DNA of 64,000 nt from Galdieria partita (taxonomy: Eukaryota; Rhodophyta; Bangiophyceae; Galdieriales; Galdieriaceae): assembly GCA_025991245.1 (NCBI GenBank), contig BQMJ01000078.1, forward strand, positions 1 through 64,000. Reading direction: 5' to 3'. A program made the position numbers and the translations under genes. How positions within the stretch are numbered: the stretch's first letter is position 1; every line of letters begins with the position of its first letter. This document shows positions 47,503-56,836 of this stretch, in pieces. The notes under the pieces are model-generated. The model searched no databases and was not told the DNA's origin. It worked only from the letters and a program-made list of their open reading frames with translations.

Positions 47503-48648
47503 TTAGGATCTGAGGACATCCTCAAAGTTAGAAAAGTCCGAGATGTGGCATTTTCCGGAATCGAGTACGACGGTCATAGCTATCAAGATATGATAGGAAT
47601 GAGAATGCTCATAAATTTTCTGTTGAAGTAGAAAGTCACGCTTTTCATCGGAAGAGTGATGAACATTCCTTAAACAAAGAAAAAATATTTTGGGAAACTT
47701 TTGAAATCTGTTTCTATAACGCTTTGTCATCAAGTCATACATTTCTAGAGCTTCACTCAAAGAGCAGTCTGACTGTTCTTCAGAAAAAACTAGAAAAATA
47801 ACTTCTGGAAGTAATTTTTCATTTCCTTGTAGCATCCTTAGCCACTCCCAATAATATTTAGTGAATAAATGAATTCTTCTTCCTCTGATATTGATGTTGG
47901 GTTTGAACATTCGGCATCTTTGTTGAAGACCCCAAAGTAGACTGTACTTGTATATATATTCTTTGCAATCGCAGGGATTTTCGTTGACAGCATTCGGATA
48001 CTTCAAAGATTGAATGGAATGGTTGCCAATACAGAGGCTCTGAAGCTTGTTCCAAATCTTAAAGTCCCTAACCTTTCTTCCGCTAGAATATCTTGAAAAG
48101 CTTATTGGATTATCATTGCTATTCTTGGTTGGCAAGGACATTTCTGATATTGATTCAGAATGGAATTTCTCAAGAAAGAAATACTGTATTTCTAACAAAG
48201 GTAAACCGAAACTTCCTGTAAGCAATACTTGCTTGCTGTTATTCCAGATCATTTGTTCATATTCCCTTCTGCTTTCAATTAAACAAGAGAGGCAAATCCT
48301 TTTCGTACAACTCTCTTTTATAAAGTTGGCTTTTTCTGGTGCAGAATGATTATCGAAATGGACATTTAGCATTTCCACTTTGTTAACTGAACTTCGACAA
48401 AGAGGACATAGTCTATCGTCTAACAGAATAGTACAATAGCTGCAAGTGACTTCATGCTTGCATGGCAAGAGATGAACATTCACTGGACGCTCTAAGCAAA
48501 CAATACAAGTCATTATATTTTCAATCAAATCGATCTTCTTTTCAAAATAAAACTGCGAAACCAACTCAAGATCAGATTTTGATGATACATGAATTAAATG
48601 AAGAAAATGCTTGACCATCTTCCACGCTTGAAAAGAGATTCGAACCAT
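47503..48648 (-). CDS. C3HC4 RING-finger protein with possible degenerate GTPase-like C-terminus
   Basis: Single exon, 381 residues from the ATG at 48648; an in-frame TTG upstream is not used as the start. RING finger at residues 48-84 (CIVC...LPCKHEVTCSYC...CPLC) with all eight metal ligands. The region after about residue 140 loosely recalls a Ras-like G domain: KQVLLTGSFGLPLL at a P-loop position, VIFLVFSEEQ, and FPKIFFLCLRN at the usual LVGNK position. The catalytic GKS/T and NKxD residues are absent, so any such domain would be nucleotide-free. The RING is confident; the G-domain idea is weak inference. It would act as an E3 ubiquitin ligase. Divergent from the acetate permease, only 31 bp between start codons. 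Confidence 0.75.
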   Translation of the reverse strand: MVRISFQAWKMVKHFLHLIHVSSKSDLELVSQFYFEKKIDLIENIMTCIVCLERPVNVHLLPCKHEVTCSYCTILLDDRLCPLCRSSVNKVEMLNVHFDNHSAPEKANFIKESCTKRICLSCLIESRREYEQMIWNNSKQVLLTGSFGLPLLEIQYFFLEKFHSESISEMSLPTKNSNDNPISFSRYSSGRKVRDFKIWNKLQSLCIGNHSIQSLKYPNAVNENPCDCKEYIYKYSLLWGLQQRCRMFKPNINIRGRRIHLFTKYYWEWLRMLQGNEKLLPEVIFLVFSEEQSDCSLSEALEMYDLMTKRYRNRFQKFPKIFFLCLRNVHHSSDEKRDFLLQQKIYEHSHSYHILIAMTVVLDSGKCHISDFSNFEDVLRS

Positions 48649-48679
48649 AGAATTGAACAATTCTCAAAGATAAAAGAAT

Positions 48680-49491
48680 ATGTGCCCCAATGAGACTTCT
48701 CAGCCACCTTCACAAGCAAATGAAGACATAGAAAGTTTGAAAGATTTGCCTCCAAACTCATTTATTCGCAGATACTCCTATGGAGACATGGGAGGAATGT
48801 CCAAAGAATATCACGGTAAGAAAACCAATACTTTAACAATTCTAAAAGCAGTTCAGCTCCTGTTAAACAACTTATCAGCCTTGGACATCCAGAAGCTTTA
48901 GGTTTGGCCGGATTTGCAGCTACTGACTTTATGTTGAGCTGCATCAATGCTTCATTGTTGCCTAGTTCTCTTACCAATAGCATCGTTGCCTTGGCCTTTT
49001 TCTATGGCGGCACTGCACAACTTATCGCCGGCATTCTTACTTTTATCAAACAGAATACTTTTGGAGGTGTTGCATTTTGCAGTTATGGAGCCTTCTGGCT
49101 AACCTTTGGTGTTCTCATTACTTTAGAAGCAGAATATGGCTCAAAGATACTTAGCGAACCAGACTACACAACTGCTCTGGGGTTCATTTTAGTATGTTAC
49201 ACCATATTCAATACTTATTTGTTCGTTGCAACGATGGCCCACAACATACAGCTTTATATCATCTTTCTTACACTAGAAATGCAGTTGGTATTGGTAGACA
49301 TGCACTTTTTCGGTGCAATAAGCTCTATTCCAGGAGGTGTTATGGGAATGTTATGTTCTATCAGCGCCTGGGTGTTATCAGCTACTATAGTGATTAATGA
49401 TAGCTTTGGAACCACAGTGATACCCAACCCTGAGTTGAAAGAACTTGCAATCTTTCGTAGTTGGCTAAAGATACTCAGAAATGAACAATAG
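48680..49491 (+). CDS. GPR1/FUN34/YaaH-family acetate (or ammonium) permease
   Basis: Two exons (48680-48815 and 48857-49491), 256 residues; the 41-nt intron is among the shortest here. A cytosolic N-terminus is followed by the family signature LGHPEALGLAGFAATDF (the consensus is a N/G-P-x-P-L-G-L motif), then six hydrophobic helices including FFYGGTAQLIAGI, which matches the conserved F-x-G-G-x-x-Q-x-x-A-G. The family exports or imports acetate/succinate in bacteria and yeasts. Placed next to glycerol and alcohol dehydrogenases, a role in uptake of small carbon sources is reasonable. Convergent with glycerol dehydrogenase 1. Confidence 0.9.
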
Positions 49492-49603
49492 CTGCTGTTG
49501 ATTTGCATTGCAGTCGAAGTGAAAAGTTGTGGAAAAGTTAAATTTGTCATTCATATTTTACTCTTCAAACACAAATGCTTTATGATTTTCCAAATCATCA
49601 TTA

Positions 49604-50941
49604 CTATTTGTTCACAACTTCCTTTCCCAAACGATTGGCTTTCAGAATGCACTGATAGACCCAATCGGGATGGATTTCATGAGCATTGGGCAAATGATAA
49701 ATGGTTTCTCCCTAAGAGAATCAGCAGCCTTGCGGAGATTCCAATCTCAACTTACCTTTGCACAGGTACGTTCTGCTACTTTTCTGATACCTTCAACGTC
49801 ATTTTCTTTGATTCCAAGTTCTTCCAAGGTTACTGGTAAACCAGTATCGTGAAAGAATTGTGCCACTTTGAAAGCTTCTTGCAAGTTATTCTCTAAGCAC
49901 AAGTGAACGAGAGTACCAAAAGCCACCTTTTCTCCATGATATTTCGCTTTAGTGGCGTGATGTGCCGTAAGACCATTATGAACGGCATGGGCAGCTGCTA
50001 ATCCCCCACTTTCGAAACCCAATCCACTGAGTAAAGTATTGGCTTCCGTTACTCTTTCGATGGCTTCGGTAACTTGAAGTGGTTGGCAATCCAAGTCTTT
50101 TGCTGCTTGTCTTCCATATGTGAAGAGCAGATCTTTGCAGAGTCTTCCCAATGCTTCTGCTGTTGCAGTTGGTCTACCACCTGCACAAGTAACTGCATGT
50201 TCTGCTTTCCAACAAGAAGCTGCCTCGTAATAAGTTGCCATAGCATCTCCCATACCACTTACAAAGAATCTCCTTGGTGCCTTTGCTATAATATCCGTAT
50301 CCACTAGGACTAGAGACGGATTACGAGGATAGAATACCTATTTTTGGATGGTTATATAAAGAAACCAAGGCAGCCAATAGAATGTACTTGCGTATTCCAG
50401 AAATTCACCTTGTTGAGTATAGAAGACGGATAAAGCGGAGCACTATGAGAATGAAGATCATAGTTGTATTCAAGATCAACATTGTCACTTTACATACCGG
50501 TGCATCATTACTTGCCAAAGTAGGCACTGAAATGAAGGATACATTTCTCAGATAGGCAATGGCACGAACACAATCGACATTTGTTCCACCTCCTACTCCA
50601 ATTAGGCAATAAGTGTTTGCAATATGTAACGTGTCTATTTTCTGGTTGATTCTAGTAAACTCTTCCCAAGTGCATTCTCCATGAAACTCCAAAAATTCCA
50701 CAACCTGGGCTGCTTTATATTTTTGTAGTGATTCTTGAATGGTCTTTCCTTGATCTTTCATTCTATTGGGCGACAACACCACGATGACTGTATGATATTG
50801 AAATGGTTGAATATATAAGCCTATATGTTGTAGGGCACAAGGTCCCTGTACATATCTTAGAGGAGCGTTGAATATTTTATTTGAAAGGCCTCCATATTTT
50901 TCCATTGGATTATATTGCAGCTCCTTTGGTAACCTTGACAT
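49604..50941 (-). CDS. gldA: Iron-type alcohol dehydrogenase family: glycerol dehydrogenase 1
   Basis: Four exons (50941-50498, 50442-50392, 50337-49756, 49711-49604), 394 residues. Nucleotide-binding GVGGGTNVDCVRA and PTLASNDAP are followed by SALSVFYT, FYPRNP..V.VDT.IIAKAP, and the metal ligands of glycerol dehydrogenases: Asp in GMGDAMATY, His in AAHAVHNGL and His in YHGEKVAFG. The enzyme oxidises glycerol to dihydroxyacetone with NAD. Intron positions match those of the paralogue at 52639 exactly, and the length is identical, so the two arose by duplication after the introns were present. Intron 2 has a GC donor here but GT in the paralogue. Bacterial-like family, so an old transfer is plausible. 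Confidence 0.92.
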
Positions 50942-51124
50942 TTTGAAAGACTTGATATTTCAGTAACAAATATGGTATCAAGTGATTTCTCTCTGTATCA
51001 ACTAATGAAAGAATGTAATCCATATATGGACTTTAATTCAAATCTCGTGCATGGAGAAATTGAAGCCCAGATATAAAAGATCGAATCTTTTACAATAACT
51101 CGTATTGGATTGTTCATTGGCCAA

Positions 51125-51128
<4 letters not shown>

Positions 51129-51160
<32 letters not shown>
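51129..51160. repeat. (CT)n microsatellite
   Basis: About 16 CT dinucleotides in the 258-bp divergent promoter between glycerol dehydrogenase 1 and the alcohol dehydrogenase, some 40 bp before the latter's ATG. Pyrimidine tracts of this kind often sit in 5' leaders or promoters; no function can be claimed. Confidence 0.9.
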
Positions 51161-51163
<3 letters not shown>

Positions 51164-51199
51164 CTTCTCTCCATTGTCAAACAATATTTTTGAGTCTGC

Positions 51200-52222
51200 A
51201 TGATGATGAAGGCAGCAGTTTTGAGAAAATTCAATCAACCCTTATCCATTGAAGATGTTCCTATCCCTCAACCTGGATATGGACAAGTCCTCATGCAAGT
51301 AAAAGCCAGCGGAGTATGCCATTCCGATGTTGATACTTGGGAAGGCAATCGGCCCATTCAACCTAAACTTCCAGTTATTCCTGGACATGAAGGTGCAGGT
51401 ATTGTGGCTCAAATAGGCCCTGGTGTTGATTTTCTCAAAAAGGGTGATAGAATTGGAGTTCCATGGCTCTATAGTGCTTGTGGTCGTTGTGAATTTTGTT
51501 GTCAATCCATCGAGACAGTATGTCCTTTTCAAGAATGCACTGGGTATACCAAAGATGGTAGTTTTGCAGAGTACTGTTTGGTGGATGCAAAATATGTTGG
51601 GCGTTTACCAGACAACGTAGAATTGACAACCATTGCACCAGTCCTTTGTGCTGGTGTCACAGTCTTCAAGTCATTAAAAGAAACGCAAGTTCGTCCCGGT
51701 CAATGGGTTGCCATAGTAGGAGTTGGTGGTCTTGGTCATTTAGGAATTCAATATGCAAAGGCTATGGGAATGCGAGTCGTTGCAGTAGATATTGATGACT
51801 CCAAATTGCAACTAGGAAAGAAATGTGGAGCTGACATTACTATCCATTCGAATAGAGAGAATCCAGTGGATCGAATCCAAAAAGAAATTGGCGGTGCACA
51901 TGGAGTTGTAGTTACTGCCGTATCTCCTAAAGTATTTCCACAAGCGATTGGAATGGTTCGTCGTGCTGGAACGGTTGCATTGAATGCATTACCTCCTGGA
52001 GACTTTCCATTGAATATCTTTGATGTCATATTAAGAAGAGTCACCGTTAGAGGTTCGATTGTCGGAACGAGACAAGACTTGCAAGAAGCATTGGATTTTG
52101 CAGGTCGAGGAGTTGGCCTTCCCGAGGTTCATATAAGAAAGCTTGAGGAAGTGAACGACATCTTGCGTGATATGCAACAATTTAAAGTTGTGGGAAGAAT
52201 AGTCATTGATATGAGTTGTTGA
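51200..52222 (+). CDS. adhP: Zinc-dependent alcohol dehydrogenase, AdhP-like
   Basis: Single exon, 340 residues (ATG at 51200, or one of the next two ATGs). Medium-chain dehydrogenase: catalytic zinc ligands C40 and H63 (GVCHSD, PGHEGAG), with a third Cys in VLCAGVT. Structural zinc cysteines are in CGRCEFC...C at 94-108. The Rossmann motif GVGGLGHLG lies near 176, and VVAVDIDDSK carries the Asp that favours NAD. GSIVGTRQDLQEAL and VVGRIVID at the end are typical of the bacterial propanol-preferring/AdhP group. It lacks introns while both flanking paralogues have three, hinting at a different and perhaps more recent bacterial origin. It presumably interconverts short alcohols and aldehydes in the cytosol; no targeting peptide is seen. 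Confidence 0.93.
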   Translation: MMMKAAVLRKFNQPLSIEDVPIPQPGYGQVLMQVKASGVCHSDVDTWEGNRPIQPKLPVIPGHEGAGIVAQIGPGVDFLKKGDRIGVPWLYSACGRCEFCCQSIETVCPFQECTGYTKDGSFAEYCLVDAKYVGRLPDNVELTTIAPVLCAGVTVFKSLKETQVRPGQWVAIVGVGGLGHLGIQYAKAMGMRVVAVDIDDSKLQLGKKCGADITIHSNRENPVDRIQKEIGGAHGVVVTAVSPKVFPQAIGMVRRAGTVALNALPPGDFPLNIFDVILRRVTVRGSIVGTRQDLQEALDFAGRGVGLPEVHIRKLEEVNDILRDMQQFKVVGRIVIDMSC

Positions 52223-52638
52223 CAATTTATGTTTGTCTTTCTTTGTGTCATTGGATAAATAGCTCGTTTGAAACAGGACTGTTTGAAGTGACAAGGCGCT
52301 GAACATTTCAATGGCTTTCAATGATCACCCATACTGCAAAACACGGAAGGAATAGGTTTATGACACGAACATGGAATCATCCAAGAATTAGACTCTTACA
52401 AGCGTACAAAGAAAAGTTGATCATTTATGGAATATCACGTTATTGAAGAATTTTTGAACCCCAATAGATATTCTCTTGAGAGAGCTGTAAACCCAACAAG
52501 GATATTAGAACAAGCTTAGAGATATTGTTTGCGACATGCTTTCAATCTCATTCCTCTTCTGGAAGAAATCCAATTTCTCTCTTGAATGTACGATATCTCA
52601 TTCATTGGAGAATTTCCAACTGATTCTACTTTTGCTTC

Positions 52639-53974
52639 ATGGATCCTGTAGTTCACCAGGAAAAATACAATCCTATTGAAAGATATGCAACTTTAGGTCA
52701 CAAAGTATTTGGAGCTCCCCAAAAATATATTCAGGCTCCTCATCTAGTTCAATATATTGGAAAATACCTGAGCCTATTGAATGCTCAATATATCGTCCTA
52801 GTCAGGGATCCTCAGCTGAATATATATACACAAGTACGTGATTCTATTCTACAATATGGAGCTGCCAAAAAGGTGGACGAGTATACGTTTGATGGTGAAT
52901 GTTCTTGGCTGCAAGTCAAAAGTATTGTGGATGCTATTCACTTGAAGCGCCACTCTTCTGGTACTCCTGATTGCCTAGTCGCAGTTGGTGGAGGCAAAAC
53001 ATTGGATTTGGGAAAAGCTATAGCCAATCAGTTGCACGTATCCTTAGCAATTGTGCCTACTTTAGCTAGTACTGATGCACCGGTGGGCATACCCATATCT
53101 TTTACTTGTATGTCTCATTATCATGAATAGTGTTCTGCTCTTTCCGTTATGTATACACCAGAAGGAGACTTTCAAGAATACGTAAGTGCTGAAATGATTG
53201 GATATATTTATATCATCTCATTGTAATAGTCATTTTATCCACTCAATCCTACTTATGTATTTGTCGATAGTGCAATAATAGCAAAGGCACCGAGCAGATT
53301 TCTTGCTAGTGGTATAGGCGATGCGATGGCCACTTTTTATGAAGCTGATGTGTGCTTTCATAATCCAAAAGCGACTACTTGTCAAGGCGGTCGTCCTACT
53401 GTGAGTGCCTATTCTTTAGCAGAGTTGTGCAAGAATATTTTATACAGTCATGGTTTGGAAGCACTCAAGGATGTGAAAAAGGGAGAATTATCAGAGTCTG
53501 TGGATCTAGTTATTGAAGCCAATACACTGTTGAGTGGTTTAGGTTTTGAAAGTGGTGGATTAGCAGCAGCACATGCTATACATAATGGTTTGACTATTCA
53601 TCATGCCACGCATCATAAAATGCATGGAGAGAAGGTTGCCTTTGGAGTTGTAAGTCAGCTTTGTATGGAAGGAAAACTCGAAGAAGCCAACAAAGTTGCC
53701 AATTTCTTTTATCAATGTCATTTACCAATTACTCTTGCCGATTTGAACTTGGAAGAGAGTGATCGACAAGGTTTGGAGAGTATTGCTCGACGAGCTTGTC
53801 AACAGGTTAGATATATGATTCCGATGGTTTCAAGTTGTTATGCTCACTCCTTTCGCACAGGATGAGACTATTCATAATCACTCGTTTTCAGTTACTCCAG
53901 ACAAGGTTTATGATTCGATGATGGAAGCTCATCGTTTGGGAATGCGACTAGTACACAGTAAAGAGAAAGTTTGA
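52639..53974 (+). CDS. gldA: Glycerol dehydrogenase 2
   Basis: Four exons (52639-53082, 53131-53181, 53230-53805, 53861-53974), 394 residues, same length and intron positions as the paralogue at 49604. Motifs: AVGGGKTLDLGKA, PTLASTDAP, SALSVMYTPEGDF, GIGDAMATFYEA (metal Asp), AAHAIHNGL and MHGEKVAFG (metal His). All introns here use GT donors. Visible divergence from copy 1 (the lysine of GGGK is kept here but replaced by Thr in copy 1) suggests the pair is not recent and may differ in substrate or cofactor handling. It begins 416 bp after the alcohol dehydrogenase. Confidence 0.92.
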
Positions 53975-54066
53975 AAAATGGATATAAAATGGATGTTTTT
54001 GTTTGTGGTGATTGAAATGTCGTTGCTATTCCCATTTCTTCTTCCTTTGACAATCATTGTCATACC

Positions 54067-55947
54067 ATGTCCTATTGGCAGTTGTGGCGTCCTCCTTTGG
54101 TTACTTTTATCAAAAAGCATGTACTAGTTGGAAAAACTCTTTCTTGGTTGTCATGTAGGAAATATTTCTCCAGTTTATCAACGACGGCAAATCACGACAA
54201 CTTGAACGAGACAAACAACAGCTCTGTGACTCGTGCAGCTGAAGAATATATGCAGTGCCTTATCGAACTTGCCAAGTTACCCAAAACTTTAGTTAGTTTC
54301 CATGAACAGAACAAGTTGACAATGGACAGTCGTGAACTCCGTATTCGTGGTAAACAAGCTTGGCTTCATGCAGAACTGAAGGAGTTTCTCCAGTCAGTAA
54401 CTATGGAAACACAAAAGTACCATAAAAAGAAAAAAAAGTTATGTTATGCAATTATTGATAAACTAGGTTGGACTTTTGCAGATACTTTGTTATCCTTAAA
54501 CTGGCAAGAAAGAAGAAATATAACGGCTTTGATTTTGGCAGATTTTCCAGTGAACAACGCACTCAAAGAAAGAAATGGGCAAGACTATATACTACAAAAT
54601 ACGAGAGAAGATAGAGTGGAATCTCTCGTCACAGATAGTTTACAAGCAGGTTGGTCGGATGATATTGCTTCCTTTCGAGAGCCTTTAGAAGAGACGAGTA
54701 CTGACTGGGAGCCATTGCTGTACAACGATATACATTTTTCAACCAGGAAAGGACTCAAGGATACTTCTTTGAGAACTTTTGACCGTGACTGGCAATTTTA
54801 TGATATTTTCCTATCTGGAATGGCTAGTCATCCAACAGGATTGGAAGTGGCTTGTGAGTGGAGAAGAACTCTTCATGACCTTTGTCTTCCTGTCAATGCA
54901 GTGGGTGTAGTTGACTATTTTAGCAATCAATCGATGGATACAAAGGCTATCATTCAAAGTGCACAGATGTGTTTAAATTTCTTAATGCGCCATATAGAGA
55001 TATATTTTCGTCAATGTTTCCTATGCATAGAAACAGTGGATGTTGCTAATATGAATGCATTTACTCGGAGTTATAAAAGTTGTCTATTACGTGCTTCCGT
55101 ATTGCCATCTATTCCAGAAGGTGACTTTTTGAAGAGAATTCAGAGACCTGGAAGAAAAGTATTTGTTTTGGTTCATCAGTCTGCTTTGAATTATCCTTTG
55201 GCATTTGCAGAATTGGCACTAACGAGGCAACTTCCTAATACTCTTGAACAAGTAGAAGAGTTGGAACTGAATTGGTCAGATTTAGAAAGTGGAAGTCTTG
55301 AGGATCCTTTTTTTGTTGTATTATTGGAATGTTTTCCTACTGGGAGGACTTCTAAGATGGGACTCACCAAGACGTTGATCGATATGTTACTTTTAAAGTT
55401 GAAACGTCAGTATTCCATGTCTATCAAAAGTATTTACACTCTTAGTCATATAAGAGGATTGCTTCCTTGGATGAAAAAGCAAGTCGAAAGGCACAAAGCC
55501 ATTGCTACGAATGAAAGCTCATCTCTACTCAAAAGTGCAGCGGATGTATTGTCTCAAGTATTCTTAGCCAATGGAAAGCCTAAATCGATTGATCAATTGA
55601 ACAGACAGTTATTAGAAGAGAACAAACAAGCTCTGTTGGCCATTTGTGCACATTATTTGATAAGAGTTAGAAGAAATGGTGGATTACCAGCTGATTCTTG
55701 TACTGCATTGCATCTTACCAATGGAGCAAGACTGACTGATATTTGTTGGTATAGTGATAACTCTACAAGTTCGGTGGGTCATAGTGCTTTGATGATGAGT
55801 CGCTTTTGTTATCATTTGGATAGCAAACAATACTATGCTTATTACTTTGCTTCCCGAAATTTTGTCAATACGAGTGATAAGGTTCAATATTGGTTGAATC
55901 AGTTTAAGGTATGGTCAACTACAGATGAGTTTGATAATAGAATATGA
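54067..55947 (+). CDS. Malonyl-CoA decarboxylase-like protein
   Basis: Single exon, 626 residues, ATG at 54067. The C-terminal half follows malonyl-CoA decarboxylase: FVLVHQSALNYPLAFAELALT, MGLTKTLIDMLLLKL, YTLSHIRGLLPWMKK (the catalytic Ser is kept in TLS although SPIPGF has become SHIRGL), and ALHLTNGARLTDICWYSD with the catalytic His before L-x-N-G-A. The N-terminal half is more diverged and longer than usual. The first ~40 residues (basic, ending RKYFSSLS) look like a mitochondrial presequence, and there is no peroxisomal SKL end. MCD converts malonyl-CoA to acetyl-CoA, clearing the inhibitor of fatty-acid oxidation. It starts 92 bp after glycerol dehydrogenase 2 on the same strand. Confidence 0.7.
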   Translation: MSYWQLWRPPLVTFIKKHVLVGKTLSWLSCRKYFSSLSTTANHDNLNETNNSSVTRAAEEYMQCLIELAKLPKTLVSFHEQNKLTMDSRELRIRGKQAWLHAELKEFLQSVTMETQKYHKKKKKLCYAIIDKLGWTFADTLLSLNWQERRNITALILADFPVNNALKERNGQDYILQNTREDRVESLVTDSLQAGWSDDIASFREPLEETSTDWEPLLYNDIHFSTRKGLKDTSLRTFDRDWQFYDIFLSGMASHPTGLEVACEWRRTLHDLCLPVNAVGVVDYFSNQSMDTKAIIQSAQMCLNFLMRHIEIYFRQCFLCIETVDVANMNAFTRSYKSCLLRASVLPSIPEGDFLKRIQRPGRKVFVLVHQSALNYPLAFAELALTRQLPNTLEQVEELELNWSDLESGSLEDPFFVVLLECFPTGRTSKMGLTKTLIDMLLLKLKRQYSMSIKSIYTLSHIRGLLPWMKKQVERHKAIATNESSSLLKSAADVLSQVFLANGKPKSIDQLNRQLLEENKQALLAICAHYLIRVRRNGGLPADSCTALHLTNGARLTDICWYSDNSTSSVGHSALMMSRFCYHLDSKQYYAYYFASRNFVNTSDKVQYWLNQFKVWSTTDEFDNRI

Positions 55948-56126
55948 CAATGGGCTTGAAATGGATTCTCATCAGTTAACTACGCTTCTTTATCACTTTG
56001 CTATAAAAACTGGTACCTAATTCCCTATTCAAGTTATCCATACACTTGTCCATACCCACATATGGACTCTTCATCCTATTCACATACAACATGAAAATGA
56101 CAACTTTCAACCATCGTCTTTTCACT

Positions 56127-56773
56127 TTACCCTTGATGCAGTAACTTGTTACTTCTAATAACACCTCCTAATGTCTTCCTATCATGTCTCAAAGCTGTAA
56201 AATGAACAAGGTTGAATACAAATCTTCTTAACAAAGCTCTCGTTAGTTCATCTTGTTCCCAATCCCACTGCTTTTCTTCTTCTTTCTCAGGTGCCGATGA
56301 AAGGTCAAAGTCTTCATACAATCCAAAACCCAATTGTTCTAATATAAATAATAAGAATCAGCCAATTCTCTTTTAATGATCAACCAACTACTGAGAACTA
56401 GTTTTTCGAATGTCTCGTTGTCTCCATCATTAGGAAAAACTTGTCCTGTGCAGTCTCTTTCCGTTGTCCCCACACTCGAACACTGCAAGCTTTTCAATAC
56501 CTCAAGTGTACGTTCTCCTCCTGTCTCACAGCAATTGAGTTGAAATATCTAGTAAAACACACTCAACGAGTTCTTACTCTTCATAGCTTCTTCCATAGGA
56601 AGAGTGGGTGACGTAGGTTGGCTGCAACTCACAGGGACTCCATAACGAAAACCGTGCCTTGTCAAATATACCATTCGTGCTTTAGTATCTTCTGAAAACA
56701 GTTTGCAGTGATATATCCATTGAATATACTTGCGATAAAGTTGTGGATAAGAGGTGAAACTTGTGTGTTGCAT
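56127..56773 (-). CDS. Hypothetical spliced protein
   Basis: Three exons (56773-56578, 56520-56392, 56338-56127) give 178 residues in one continuous frame, with introns of 57 and 53 nt. I start at the ATG at 56773; the open frame extends a little upstream without another ATG. Recognisable features: an aromatic/basic first part (YRKYIQWIYHCKLF, then YLTRHGFRYG), an acidic stretch (EKEEEKQWDWEQDE) and a basic end (RRFVFNLVHFTALRHDRK). No known domain is seen. The coherent splicing argues that it is real. It lies between the MCD-like gene (convergent) and the RING-H2 gene (same strand). Confidence 0.5.
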
Positions 56774-56836
56774 GCAATCAGAAAAGAAATGAAGCAATCT
56801 CTTTAAACTACACAGTGCAAAAAAATATCATATTTC

